DNA of 64,000 nt from Prionace glauca (GCA_037974335.1 CM075758.1:19819723-19883722); one strand, 5' to 3'; positions 19,903 to 31,674 are shown, counted from the stretch's first letter. Program-made: numbers and translations. The notes: generated by a model from the letters alone, not told the origin.

Positions 19903-19941
19903 CACAGCGTTTGAGAAAGCGGGTGGACAGCGACAAAAACC
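19903..19941 (+). promoter_or_regulatory. 23-RSS of A4
   Basis: CACAGCG at 19903-19909, 23-bp spacer, ACAAAAACC at 19933-19941. Confidence 0.92.
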
Positions 19942-20506
19942 CTCCAGGTTGATAAAACCGCCTGCTCCGGATTCAATCGCAAGACGCGAGGTGGCAGCAA
20001 TGGATTGTGTGAGATTCTGAGACCCGACCCTCTGACCCTACACTTCCTCCTGAGCGGGGAAACATCCTCTCAGCATTTCCCATGTCACGCCCCTTGAGAA
20101 TCCAATATGTTTCCACCAGGTCGCTTCTCATTCTCCGAATTCCAGTGAGTAAAGTCCCAACCCGCTAACCTTTCTTTATGACACAGTCCCTCCATACTGG
20201 GGATAATTCCAGTCAACCTTCACTGATCTTTTTGAATGGTGGGGCAGGCTCGAAGGGCTGGATGGCCTACTCCTCTCTCCTATCCCTTACGTTCTCACTG
20301 TTCTTATGTTCTGAACTGTCACCAGTAAAATTATATCGATTCTTAAATCAGGAGACAAACATTGTTCACCTTATTCCAGATGTGGGCTCCCAGTCAACGT
20401 CCAATTGCAGCCAGCCTTCCTCACTCTTATCATCCAGCTCCTTTGAAATAAGGATCGATATTCAAATCACCTTCCTGATTGCCCTCTGCTGCTGCGTTTG
20501 GTGGAA
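19942..20506. other. Empty-site flank of A4 with old CR1 pieces
   Basis: CTCCAGGTTGATAAAACC at 19942 is the uninterrupted target of the CR1 beta insertion. About 20030-20220 is an old reverse-strand CR1 piece (RMRSDLVETYWILKG in the A9 copy). 20226-20310 is a forward CR1 alpha 3' end. The rest (20311-20506) has no recognised feature. Confidence 0.6.
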
Positions 20507-20862
20507 ATAGAACATAGAACATAGAACATTACAGCGCAGAACAGGCCCTTCGGCCCAAGATGTTGCGCCGACCAGTTACAAAACAATGACCCACTAGCCT
20601 AAACCAATCCCTTTTCGTCCATAAACCTATCCACAGATCTCTTAAACGCCCCCAAACTAGGCGCATTTACAACTGCAGCTGGCAGGGCATTCCAGTCCCT
20701 CACCACCCTCTGGGTAAAGAACCTACCCCTGACATCAGTCCTATAACTACCCCCCCTTAATTTAAAGTCGTGCCCCCTCGTGCTAGCTTTCTCCATCCTA
20801 GGAAAAAGGCTATCACTATCAACCCTGACTAAACCTCTAATCATCTTATATGTTTCAATATA
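20507..20862 (-). mobile_element. CR1 (family gamma) 3' fragment before B1
   Basis: The reverse strand carries AACATAG tail units and encodes FKLRGGSYRTDVRGRFFTQR, VVRDWNALPAAVVNA and FKRSVDRFMDEKGLV. It is 5'-truncated at about 20860. The same insertion lies downstream of A6 (31257). Confidence 0.85.
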
Positions 20863-20930
20863 CCAAATGTACCACATATCCCTTCATGTTGCAGCTTTCC
20901 AGAGTTTTTGCTCCCCCCATTGAGATAACA

Positions 20931-20994
20931 CATTGTTCTTTTGATTCGATTTGACTTATTATTGTGATATGTATTAACCCACAGTGTTTCCCGA

Positions 20995-21027
<33 letters not shown>

Positions 21028-21540
21028 TGTTCTATTGATTTATTATTGTCACATGTATTAACTCACAGTGTTTCGTGGGCTCTGTACAGACCAAATATAC
21101 CGTTCATAGAGAAGGAAATGAGAGGGTGCAGAATGTAGTGTTACAGCCACAGTTAGGGGGTCGGGAAAGATCAACTTCATGTGAGGTGGGTCCATTCAGA
21201 AGTCTGATGGCAGCTGGGAAGAAGCTGCTCTTGAGTCGGTTGATCGGTGACCTCAGACATTTGTATCTCTTTTCCCGAAGGCAAAAAAAAAAGTGGGAGA
21301 GAGAATGTCCGGGGTGCGTGGGGTGGGGGGGGGGGGGGTCCTTAATTATCCCGGCGGCTTTGCCGAGGAGGCGGGAAGTGTAGACAGAGTCAATGGATGG
21401 GAGGCTGGTCTGTTGAACCTTCCAACATGCAAACATTTCCGGATAACTGTGGTCTGAGTGAATTGTGGACCAAGGGTTGGGGTGAATGACTTTCCTCCCT
21501 AACCTGCCACACGGTCTGAAGAGGATTTTAATGAACGTTT
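20931..21540 (-). mobile_element. L2-like LINE 3' end with (CA)n
   Basis: The reverse strand encodes LKSSFFPAAIRLLNGPTS, then HEVDLSRPPNCGCNTTFCTL, near the ORF2 end, followed by a 3' UTR with ACATGTGACAATAATAAATC. A (CA)n run sits at 20996-21026 within the tail region. A G tract (21324-21339) lies in the upstream part. Confidence 0.65.
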
Positions 21541-22490
21541 TGCGATGACAAGAACTGATAAATAAAATGGAAGTGTGAATAATAACGGAGGCGAGTTGCG
21601 TTGTTTCCAACTCCCGAGCGGTTCAGATTTATTTTCCTCATTGTCCGCACAGAAATCCGCACAAATTCTGTGCCCACAGGTACCTGGGATCCGGGGGACA
21701 ATCCAGGCTCTTTTATCCCATCAATATCGACTGGATACCGTCGCGGCTCCCCTGCCTCCTCGGGGAAAATGTCAGGCAAACACAGTCAGCAGACCCCCTC
21801 ACACGGCGGGTGGGATTAACCATCGATGGTTTTCCCAGTTGTCGCTGAACTGGGAGAGAATTCGCTCCTACATCTGAGCCTGGAATGCTGCAGAACTAAA
21901 GTTGACCATTGAGGGAGCATTTCTGAGAGTGTTTGGAATATAACAACCCGATTAGACTCAATTCCTGCCATTTCTAATCTTGCTCGGCAGGATTTATTTC
22001 CGCGGCAAATATTTTAACATTATTCTTCCTTTTTCCCCCTGGGGGAAATGGGCCGTTTTGTGATCGGCCTCCCGCCCGCTACATTACCCCCACCCCACGT
22101 CTAAAAGAGCAAGTCAGAGGCCCGGAACTGTGCAGATTCCAACTCCCTTCCACATTCCGTAAAGCCAGTGCCCCAGAGTTCGGGGTAAAAGTCAGGAGGC
22201 ATGGGAAATACTCTCCAAATGTCTGGGTGAGTCCAGGTTGAGCGGCTCACAGGGGAATTGACAGTATCCAGGATAAACAGCACACCACTTACACCAGATT
22301 CAGAACATATCTCACCCACACCGATGCCCGGTGTCAGCGCTGTGAACCTTCCATCAAACACACTGAGAAATGTACTACATTTACATGACTGTACCGAGGA
22401 AATCCATGATCTCCAGACCCCCCACACCTCTGTGGTATCAGATATACGGGAACGCCGCCACCTGAAAAACCCATTGAAGTCACACATTAT
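21541..22490. other. A-to-B intergenic DNA
   Basis: About 0.95 kb shared with 32360-33360 upstream of B2. No open frame is conserved between the two copies and no repeat family is recognised. It may hold upstream control elements for B genes or be old repeat DNA. Confidence 0.4.
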
Positions 22491-22800
22491 TCTGACTTGG
22501 AACCAGGACATGGTGATGGCCCCATGGTTGGCGCTGCTGCTCCACAGCGAGAGGAGACGGGTTTAGTTCCCATCTTGGGACAGTGTCTGTGCACAGTCCG
22601 TACATTCTCCTCGTGTCTGCATGGGTTTCCTCCGGGCGCTCCGGTTTCCTCCAGCAACCCCAAAGGCGCGCTGATCAGATACACTGGCCGTGCTAAAATT
22701 CTCCCTCAGTGTACCCCAGCAGACACTGGGCACCAGGGGATTTTCATTGTAATTCAATTGCAGTGTTAATATCAGCCCACTCGTGACACTGATAAATAAA
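22491..22800 (+). mobile_element. Diverged V-core SINE with a different tail, upstream of B1
   Basis: It has a worn tRNA-like head, the V core (ACATTCTCCTCGTGTCTGCA, then GGTTTCCTCC) and a tail GCAGTGTTAATATCAGCCC followed by GACACTGATAAATAAACTG, unlike the A-unit SINEs. Equivalent copies precede B2 and B3. Confidence 0.7.
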
Positions 22801-23797
22801 CTGATAAATATATCGCCATCCCTCAATTTTCACGAGTTGAAAATAAGGGAACTCGCTTCCTAACAGCAATGTGGGTGTACCTACACCACCTGAGCGCAGA
22901 GATTCAGGGAGCCGGAACACCAGTCTCTGATTTGCTCAGGCAACTTCCGGACCCTGACCTTCAATCCCACTCACTTGTCCTCTCAACCCTCAGAGAAAAC
23001 ACAATCTCCTCGATCGCCCTCAGCCATGCGTCTCCAGTTGGTTATATTTGTTCTTCCAGTTCTGGCCGCAGGTAAGTTCACCTTGACCGATTGTCAATGT
23101 CCTGCCGCCCCCCCCCCCCCCCCCAAATTCCAGACGGAAAACTGACTTGGTGAACGGCACGCTCTTGTCATTTCATATACCGGTATGATAATGGGAGATG
23201 TACACGGGACAATATCTAAACCAATTCAATATCATCAGCACATAGTCGTCTCAAAAAGCGCTAGATACTTCAGTTGCTATCACATTTGTTGATGGTTGAT
23301 GTTCACAATTTAATTGAACCCCCCCCCCCCCAGAAATGGGTTGTGTTTTTTACACGGTTAATCCGCTTCTGTCTTGCTGACAGGACCAGATGGATGGGAA
23401 CGGGTCACTGATCCACGCTGCGGACATTTTGAGATTGTTTGATGCCCCGTTGGGTTGTTCACCCCTCCCCCCCCCCCCCCCCCCCCCGCCAACACTTTGA
23501 AAGGAGAGTGAAGGTGGGTCAAAAACCACATGGTTCTTGTAACTGTCCTCTGCTTTTATTCAGAAGGTCTGCTGGCGGACGGGATACACCAGTGTCCGCC
23601 TTCGACCACAGTGGGAGTGGGACAGAAGGCCCAGCTCAATTGTTATCAGAATGACACTGTGCGTCCTAACATGCTCTGGTATCGCCACATTCCCGGACAA
23701 GGAATCAAGCTGATCGGGATGAGGTACAGAGAGAACGAGCCTCAATATCAGGAGGGCTTCCAAAGTGGATTTGAGATCACAAACTCAGTGGGCAGTA

Positions 23798-24069
23798 GAA
23801 CATAGAACATAGAACATTACAGCACAAACAGACCCTTCGGCCTTCGAGTTGCGCCGATCACATCAACCCCACCAATCTATAGACCTATCTGTAACCCCCA
23901 ATCCCATTAAATCCCATGTACTCATCCAGAAGTCTTTTAAAAGACCCCAGCGAGTTCGCCTCCACCACCGATGACGGCAGCCGATTCCATTCACTCATCA
24001 CTCTCTGAGTGAAAAACTTACCCCCAACATCACCTCTGTACTTCCCTCCCCGCAACTTAAATCTGTTTT
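23798..24069 (-). mobile_element. CR1 beta 3' end inside B1
   Basis: Equivalent of 35-309 in B0, with AACATAG tail units at 23800-23820 and the ORF2 end. The CR1 sequence stops at the T run from about 24067. Confidence 0.85.
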
Positions 24070-24330
24070 TTTTTTAGTTTGGATGTATTTATTGACCATT
24101 TCATGTAACTGAATTCTTCACATCACAGTTTGCCATAGACACAAAAAATGAGACAGCATTGTAAGCAGCATAGCTGGAAACATCAAATTGATCACCCAAT
24201 GCTTGATCACCGAGTCTGCACCAACAGTAACTCCCACTAAAGTTGTGCTAACCCAGTTTTCCATCTCTTGTCCCATATCTGTGAATGCTGTGATGTTGTG
24301 AGCGCTCATCCAAATGTTTTGGAAAGATTG
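24070..24330 (-). other. Retrocopied poly(A) RNA with 63-codon ORF (B1 copy)
   Basis: Read on the - strand, a 63-codon frame (24309-24118) starts MSAHNITAFTDMGQEMENWV and ends in a hydrophobic stretch (NLMFPAMLLTMLSHFLCLW) with a 4-residue tail. About 20 nt after the stop comes a 3' UTR with AATAAA, then ~12 nt and a run of about nine As joined to CR1. A charged connecting region, one membrane span and a tiny tail is the layout of a receptor C-terminal exon. A resemblance to TCR constant-region ends is only a guess. Confidence 0.5.
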
Positions 24331-24880
24331 GAAGGTTTAGGAGAGAGCTTTAGGGCAGACATTACTGCTACAAGGCCCAGATTGTAATCACTGAGGGATG
24401 TTTAGGGCGGAGATAAATGACATGAGGCAGATTGTAATAAGAGAGGTTAAGGGCAGAGATTACTGCTACAAGGCCTAGATTCTAATAACTGAGGGATGCT
24501 TAGGGCAGAGATTACTGATACAAGGCCCAGATTGTAATCACTGAGAGAGGTTTAGGGCAGAGATTACTGATACAAGGCCCAGATTGTAATAACTGAGAGA
24601 GGTTTAGGGCAGAGATTACCGCTACAAGGCCAGATTGTAATAACTGAGGGATGTTTAGGGCAGAGATTACTGATACAAGGTCCAGATTGTAATAACTGAG
24701 GGATGTTTAGGGCAGAGATTACTGATACAAGGTCCAGATTGTAATAACTGAGAGAGGTTTAGGGCAAAGATTACTGATACAAGGCCCAGATTGTAATAAC
24801 TGAGGGATGTTTAGGGCAGAGATTACTGATACAAGGTCCAGATTGTAATAACTGTGGGAAGTTTAGGGCGGAGATAAATG
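24331..24880. repeat. ~52-bp minisatellite in B1, about 10-11 units
   Basis: Same unit as 589-1633 but about half as many copies. It lies within the V-exon insertion. Confidence 0.9.
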
Positions 24881-24961
24881 ACAGTAAGATGTCCACCCTC
24901 AAGATCCGAACCGTTAAGCTTGTGGACTCGGCGGTGTACTACTGCGCTGCTAGCGATGGTG

Positions 24962-25001
24962 CACAGTGACATACACTAAACAGAGACCCCGAACAAAAAC
25001 T
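24962..25001 (+). promoter_or_regulatory. RSS of B1
   Basis: Perfect heptamer CACAGTG at 24962-24968 and nonamer ACAAAAACT at 24993-25001 (24-bp spacer; 23 if shifted one base). Confidence 0.85.
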
Positions 25002-25795
25002 TCCCTCAAGTCACATCGGGTTCCCCGACCTGCCCAAAACCCTTCGCTGCGATTGAACTTCCGCTCGTGTTGGCTTCGAAACAAGTTTCTCACGGGGTAT
25101 GGAGGGGGAGGACATAAACAATTAGTTACTATCGATCCAGGAAATGAGGGATTCAAGTGAGCAAGCAAATGGGGGAACAGCAAACAAATAATGACCCTCC
25201 TTCTTGGCGAACCGTCATTTTCACACCAAAAATAGCTTTTACTGATAAATTTGTGAGAAGGTTACAAACATTCCAAAATGACCATCACATAAAAAGCAAC
25301 AACTTCTTAATATCCATCGAGGAACATTCTGACATGTTTCACTACAGAACTGGAAGCGTTTCAGATGTTTTACAACGGGTGTTAAATAGGTGGCAAAGTT
25401 ATTTTACAGGCGGTTTACATTGAGAAAAAAATAATGCTCTCCTTCACAATTTGCACTGGTTCAGTGCAGCTGAGAAACATGTGTCTTATTCCGCTAATAT
25501 GACCCGTTCAGGCAGTGTATTACAGACCGCAGTGTGTTGCTGCAGGAAATAAGAGAACATTTCCTCCCATCACCACCCCCACCCCTCCCCAACCCCCCGG
25601 GTGCCAGCTGGGCTTTTTTGCTAAGTATTTCCAACTATCATCTATCTGTGAACATTTATTTATAACAAGACGCCGCCAGACCAACTGACAGTCTTTATCT
25701 CCCCCACACAATACCTTCTGGAAGTCAATCTCTTGTCATGAGTTATTCCCACCCAGTGGGGTGAGGGGGGGATGGGGGGGGCGCGATTTGAACCT
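25002..25795. other. B1-to-A5 intergenic DNA
   Basis: Shared B-to-A flank without the SINE seen after B0. It contains a C-rich stretch (about 25570-25600) and a G-rich stretch (25758-25782). No gene is seen. Confidence 0.55.
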
Positions 25796-25962
25796 ATTGG
25801 TCAGACAAGTTCTCGGCTGGAGGGCAGGCTTCTCAGGAAGTGACGTCACACACAGTCACGGCAATGAAACGTCATCAGATGCAGTCGAGGAAGCTTCCTC
25901 CAGACGCAGTGTTGGACCGCACTCTGCTCACTCAGGCAGCAAAGCAACCCACAGACAGGGTC
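25796..25962 (+). promoter_or_regulatory. V promoter of A5
   Basis: Inverted CCAAT at 25796-25800, intact CRE TGACGTCA at 25841-25848 with adjoining ETS core, and the ETS palindrome. Confidence 0.65.
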
Positions 25963-26847
25963 ATGTTGCCGGCAGCCTGCTATTTCATGCCGTTGGCTGC
26001 ATTTCTCCCGGGTGAGTGAGTGAGTGAGGTCCCAACTTGAAAGTTCAGCCGCCACTGAATCTGTGGCAGTTCCCCCTCCCTGAGGCGCCCATCCCTTTGG
26101 GACCAGTCTCCTTCCCCAGCAGCGGCGGCGGCGGCCCCTCACACTCAATCCTGATGTCTGTGTCTGGCTGTGTGAAGGGGGGAGGGCCCGTGGCTTGGAC
26201 CTCATGTTAAAACAGACCAAGCCTTTCAGGCGCGCGGGAATGATTTGGGAACCCGATATGGAGAAGGACAGAATATTAAGATGTTCAAAATAAAAAAAAA
26301 TCCCCTGTGGATCAGTTATCATTGGGCTGTTGTCTGAGACAAGGGACTGACCACAGACTGGAAAGGGTGTCTGGTGCTTTTCTCAGTGAGAAACGTTGTA
26401 TTATTACAATATTATTTCATTAGATGGGAAATATATTAGGATGAGGGGAGATGGTGACAGGTGTTATGTGTCCATGTTAAATGTCCTGGTTCCAACACAT
26501 TATTTTTAATTAAATTTCAATTGGAATTTATTATATGTTGAATTTATCAGGAATTCTCGCCTCTTACGTGGATCAGTCGCCGCCTTTCGTCTCAGTGGCA
26601 ACAGGAGAGTCGACAACAGTCAGATGCACGCTGACAAATACTGTCTACGACCACATGTACTGGTACAGGCAACAGCGAGGCCGGGCAATGGAAGCTCTGT
26701 TCTACTCTGCTGGAGCTGCAGCTGATGTTAAAAGTTACACATCCGAGTCTATGGAGGCCGAGAGGCCCAGCCAAACCTCCTTCACTCTGAACATCATCGC
26801 CGTCGCCCCATCTTACGCCGCTGTCTACTTCTGTGCTTGTAGTGTGG
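25963..26847 (+). CDS. TCR V gene A5: leader 25963-26011, V exon 26551-26847
   Basis: Intact family A gene with the most distinct CDR1, NTVYDHMYW. Other replacements are TTVRC, LFYSAG and NIIAVAP. The second-cysteine codon TGT-for-TGC context shows a silent change. Canonical residues and the extra CDR3 cysteine are kept. Likely functional. Confidence 0.9.
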
Positions 26848-26886
26848 CACAGCGTTTGAGAAAGCGGGTGGACAGCGACAAAAACC
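26848..26886 (+). promoter_or_regulatory. 23-RSS of A5
   Basis: CACAGCG at 26848-26854, 23-bp spacer, ACAAAAACC at 26878-26886. Confidence 0.92.
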
Positions 26887-26894
26887 TCCAGGTT

Positions 26895-29190
26895 AGAGAT
26901 ATAGAGATGTAGAACATTACAGCACAAATAGGCCCTTCGGCCCTCGAGTTGCGCCGATCACATCAACCCCACCAATCTATAGACCTATCTATAACCCCCA
27001 ATCCCATTAAACCCCATATACTCATCCAGAAGTCTTTTAAAAGACCCCAGCGAGTTCGCCTCCACCACCGACGACGGCAGCCGATTCCATTCACTCACCA
27101 CCCTCTGAGTGAAAAACTTACCCCTAACATCACCTCTGTACTTCCCTCCCCGCACCTTAAATCTGTGTCCTCTCGTAGCGACCATTTCAACCCGGGGAAA
27201 TAGCCTCTGAGAGTCCACCCTATCTATTCCTCTCAACATTTTATAAACCTCTATCAGGTCGCCTCTCAACCTTCGCCTCTCTAGGTTGATAAAACCGCCT
27301 GCTCCGGATTCATTCGCAAGACGCGAGGTGGCAGCAATGGATTGAGATCAATGCCAAACAACGCGAGTGCTGGAATCTGAAACAGAAACTAGACAATGCT
27401 GGAAAATTTCCCAAGTGGATCAGTTCCACTTTCCCGCTTTCTCCCCCTAACCCTTAATTCCCCTTGTCTATCAGAAACCTATCTACCCGTGACTTAAATA
27501 TATTTAGCGAGGTAGCCTCCACCACTTCAACGGGCAGAGAATCCCAAAGATTCACCACCCTTTGAGTCAAGACATTCTCTCTTCCACTTTCTTCCGGATA
27601 GAAAAATATACAAAAGTCTGAAGTCACGTCCCAACCCACTCAAGAACAGCTTCTTTCCAGCTGCCCCCAGACCATTGAATATCCCTATCTGATATTAAAC
27701 TATTGATCTTTCTCTGCACCATAGCTATGGCTGCAACATTACATTATGCACTCCTGTCCTTCTCTACGAAGGAGATGTTTTGTCTGCGTAGCGCAAGAAA
27801 CAATACTTTTCACTGTGTACTCATACTTGTGACAAGAATAAATCATATCAAATCAAACCATCATCAGATGGGGCGGCACGGGAACACAGTGGGTTGGCTT
27901 CACAACGCCAAGGACCTGGGCTCGATTCCCTGCTCGGGTCACTGTCTGTGTGGAGTTTGCACATTCTTCTCGTGTCTGCGTGGGTTTCCACCGGGTGCTC
28001 CAGTTTCCTCCCACAGTCCAAACATGTTCAGTTGAGGTGGTTTGGCCATGGTAAATTGCCCCGTAAGTGTTCTGGGATTCGTAGGTTTGACGGATTGGTC
28101 GGTAAAATATATTGGGATGTGGATGTAGGACCTGGATGGGATTGTGGTCAGTGCAACAGGTTTATCATGGGGGATAAAAAAGAATAATTCGTTTCTATCC
28201 ATCCAGAAAATAAGGGATTAAAGTGAGCAAGCAAATGGGGGCAGACATGTACATAGAACACAGAACACAGAACACTACAGCACAAACAGGCCCTTTGGCC
28301 CACAAGTTGCACCGACCTCCCAGGCCATAGGACCATCTATAACTCCCAACCCTATTAAGTCCCATATACTCATCCAGAAGTCTCTTAAAAGACCCCAGCG
28401 AGTTCGCCTCCACCACCACCGACGGCAGCTGATTCCAGTCACTCAGCACCCTCTCAGTGAAAAACTTACCCCTAACATCACCTCTGTACTTGCCCCCCAG
28501 CACCTTAAACCCTGTGTCCCTCTCGTAGCGACCATTTCAGCCCTGGGAAATAAGCTCCGAGAATCCACGCTATCTATTCCTCTCAACATTTTATAAACTT
28601 CTATCAGGTCGCCTCTCAACCTTCGTCTCTCCAGGGAAAAGAGTCCCAGCTCCCTCAACCTATCCTCATGTAGAGGAAGAGGGAAAAGAAATCAAAGAAA
28701 GAAAGATCTGGCGGAGTTAACTGGAGTAGTGGGAGTTCTCCTGGTGATAAAATCTTCCGCATTTCACTTATTCTATTTATCCCCTGAAACCCCGGGAAAT
28801 CTCTCTCTGATTCCTCTGCAGGACCCGTGACTGGGGGTGTTGTCATAAGAACATAAGAACATAAGAAATAGGAGCAGGAGTAGGCCATCTAGCCCTTCGA
28901 GCCTGCCCCGCCATTCAATAAGATCATGGCTGATCTGTCGTGGCTGAGTTCCACTTTCATGCTCTCTCCCCATAACCCTTAATCCCCTCTCTTATCAAAA
29001 ACCCTTCAACCCGCTTCTTAACAATATTTAGCGAGGCAGCCTCCACCACTTCAACGGGCAGAGAATTCCAGAGATTCACCACCCTTTGAGTGAAGAAGTT
29101 CCCCCTCAAATCTGTTCTAAAACGCCCCCCCCCCCTTTATTTTGAGGCTGTGCCCCTTAGTCCTACTGTCTTTTATGAACGGGAAGAGAT
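26895..29190. repeat. A5 unit LINE/SINE block
   Basis: 26895-27278: CR1 beta beside the RSS, reverse. About 27420-27585: CR1 alpha fragment. 27592-27866: L2-like end, forward. 27870-28199: V-core SINE, forward. 28250-28668: second CR1 beta, reverse. 28670-28844: unit spacer. 28845-29190: CR1 alpha, reverse. This unit has no later insertion and shows the basic 3.8-kb layout. Confidence 0.75.
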
Positions 29191-29612
29191 TCAGATGTTT
29201 TACAATGGATCTTAAATAGGTGGCAAAGTTATTTTACAGGCTGTTCACATTGAGAAAAAAATGTTGCTCTCCTTCACAAGTTGCACTGGTTCAGTGCAGC
29301 TGAGAAACATGTATCTTATTCCGCTAATATGACCCGTTCAGGCAGTGTATTACAGACCGCAGTGTGTTGCAACAGGAAATAAGAGAACATTTCCCCCCAT
29401 CATCCCCCACCCCCCACCCCCCGGGTGCCAGCTGGGTTTTTTGCTAAGTATTTCCAACTATCATCTATCTGTGAACATTTTTTTATAAGAAGACGCCGCC
29501 AGACCAACTGACAGTCTTTATCTCCCCCACACAATACCTTCTGGAAGTCAATCTCTTGTCATGAGTTATTCCCACCCAGTGGGGTGAGGGGGGGGGGGCG
29601 CGATTTGAACCC
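29191..29612. other. Upstream flank of A6
   Basis: Standard A flank with a C-rich tract (29398-29422) and a G tract (29589-29598). No gene is seen. Confidence 0.55.
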
Positions 29613-29779
29613 ATTGGTCAGAAAAGTTCTCGGCTGGAGGGCAAGTTTCTCAGGAAGTGACGCCCCACACAGTCACGGCAATGAAACGTCATCAGATGCG
29701 GTCGAGGAAGCTTCCTCCAGACGCAGTGTTGGACCGCACTCTGCTCACTCAGGCAGCAAAGCAACCCACAGACAGGGTC
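29613..29779 (+). promoter_or_regulatory. V promoter of A6
   Basis: Inverted CCAAT at 29613-29617 and palindrome intact. The CRE position reads TGACGCCC. Confidence 0.6.
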
Positions 29780-30653
29780 ATGTTGCCGGCAGCCTGCTAT
29801 TTCATGCCGTTGGCTGCATTTCTCCCGGGTGAGTGAGTGAGTGAGGTCCCAACTTGAGAGTTCAGCCGCCACTGAATCTGTGGCAGTTCCCCCTCCCTGA
29901 GGCGCCCATCCCTTTGGGACCAGTCTCCTTCCCCAGCAGCGGCGGCCCCTCACACTCAATCCTGATGTCTGTGTCTGGCTGTGTGAAGGGGGGAGGGCCC
30001 GTGGCTTGGAACTCATGTTAAAACAGACCAAGCCTTTCAGGCGCGCGGGAATGATTTGGGAACCCGATATGGAGAAGGACAGAATATTAAGATGTTCAAA
30101 AAAAAATCCCCTGTGGATCAGTTATCATTGGGCTGTTGTCTGAGACAAGGGACTGACCACAGACTGGAAAGGGTGTCTGTTGCTTTTCTCAGTGAGAAAC
30201 GTTGTATTATTACAATATTATTTCATTAGTTGGGAAATATATTAGGATGAGGGGAGATGGTGACAGGTGTTATGTGTCCATGTTAAATGTCCTGGTTCCA
30301 ACACATTATTTTTAATTAAATTTCAATTGGAATTTATTATATGTTGAATTTATCAGGAATTCTCGCCTCTTACGTGGATCAGTCGCCGCCTTTCGTCTCA
30401 GTGGCAACAGGAGAGTCGACAACACTCAGATGCACGCTGACAAATACTGATTACGACCAGATGTACTGGTACAGGCAACAGCGAGGCCGGGCAATGGAAG
30501 CTCTGTTCTCCTCTGCTGGAGCTGCAGCTGATGTTAAAAGTTACACATCCGAGTCTATGGAGGCCGAGAGGCCCAGCCAAACCTCCTTCACTCTGAACAT
30601 CACCGCCGTCACCCCATCTTACGCCGCTGTCTACTTCTGCGCTTGTAGTGTGG
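29780..30653 (+). CDS. TCR V gene A6: leader 29780-29828, V exon 30357-30653
   Basis: Intact family A gene. CDR1 is NTDYDQMYW; framework 1 has GESTT and framework 3 AVTPSY. The intron has a shortened GGC-triplet run. Its RSS flank lacks CR1 beta, as in A4 and A9. Likely functional. Confidence 0.9.
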
Positions 30654-30692
30654 CACAGCGTTTGAGAAAGCGGGTGGAGAGCGACAAAAACC
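30654..30692 (+). promoter_or_regulatory. 23-RSS of A6
   Basis: CACAGCG at 30654-30660, 23-bp spacer, ACAAAAACC at 30684-30692. Confidence 0.92.
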
Positions 30693-31256
30693 CTCCAGGT
30701 TGATAAAACCGCCTGCTCCGGATTCATTCGCAAGACGCGAGGTGGCAGCAATGGATTGTGTGAGATTCTGAGACCCGACCCTCTGACCCTACACTTCCTC
30801 CTGAGCGGGGAAACATCCTCTCAGCATTTCCCATGTCACGCCCCTTGAGAACCCAATATGTTTCCACCAGGTCGCTTCTCAATCTCCGAATTCCAGTGAG
30901 TAAAGTCCCAACCCGCTAACCTTTCTTTATGACACAGTCCCTCCATACTGGGGATAATTCCAGTCAACCTTCACTGATCTTATTGAGTGGTGGGGCAGGC
31001 TCGAAGGGCTGGATGGCCTACTCCTCTCTCCTATCCCTTATGTTCTCACTGTTCTTATGTTCTGAACTGTCACCAGTCAAATAATATCGATTCTTAAATC
31101 AGGAGACAAACATTGTTCACATTATTCCAGATGTGGGCTCCCAGTCAACGTCCAATTGCAGCCAGCCTTCCTCACTCTTATCATCCAGCTCCTTTGAAAT
31201 AAGGATCAATATTCAAATCACCTTCCTGAATGCCCTGTGCTGCTGCGTTTGGTGCA
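30693..31256. other. Empty-site flank of A6
   Basis: Counterpart of 19942-20506, with an old CR1 piece (about 30780-30975, reverse) and a forward CR1 alpha 3' end (30976-31060). No gene is seen. Confidence 0.55.
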
Positions 31257-31610
31257 AATAGAACATAGAACATTACAGCGCAGAACAGGCCCTTCGGCCC
31301 ACGTTGTTGCGCCGACCAGTTACAAAACAATGACCCACTAGCCTAAACCAATCCCTTTTCGTCCATAAACCTATCCACAGATCTCTTAAACGCCCCCAAA
31401 CTAGGCGCATTTACAACTGCAGCTGGCAGGGCATTCCAGTCCCTCACCACCCTCTGGGTAAAGAACCTACCCCTGACATCAGTCCTATAACTACCCCCCC
31501 CTGAATTTAAAGTCGTGCCCCCTCGTGCTAGCTTTCTCCATCCTAGGAAAAAGGCTATCACTATCTACCCTGTCTAAACCTCTAATCATCTTATATGTTT
31601 CAGTATACCA
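31257..31610 (-). mobile_element. CR1 gamma 3' fragment before B2
   Basis: Same insertion as 20507-20862, with tail units at the left end and the ORF2 end FFTQRVVRDWNALPAAVV. Confidence 0.85.
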
Positions 31611-31674
31611 AATGTACCACATATCCCTTCATGTTGCAGCTTTCCAGAGTTTTTGCTCCCCCCATTGAGATAAC

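Larger units (their letters stand above)
23026..24961 (+). pseudogene. TCR V pseudogene B1 (family B): leader 23026-23071, V exon 23564-23797 and 24887-24961
   Basis: The leader encodes MRLQLVIFVLPVLAA and ends G|GTAAGT. The intron is 492 nt, phase 1, with acceptor TTTTATTCAG. The V exon starts EGLLADGIHQCPPSTT, with the first Cys in QLNC, Trp in MLWYRHIPGQG and the second Cys in VYYCAASDG. At 23798 a 1.09-kb insertion flanked by CAGTA (23793-23797, 24882-24886) splits framework 3 and brings in an immediate stop. Domain, splice sites and RSS are otherwise good, so this was a functional V gene. The PGQGIKLI framework is beta-like. Confidence 0.88.

Noticed and set aside
21575-21877. 100-codon ORF in the A-to-B interval
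   Set aside because: The homologous region at 32364 frames differently after small indels. No domain and no splice context, so it is probably chance.
25761-26015. Forward ORF through promoter and leader (with SFSGSDVTHSHGNETSSDAV)
   Set aside because: It overlaps the real leader exon in another frame and runs through the CRE and ETS motifs. The start moves with the G tract. It is a shadow frame.
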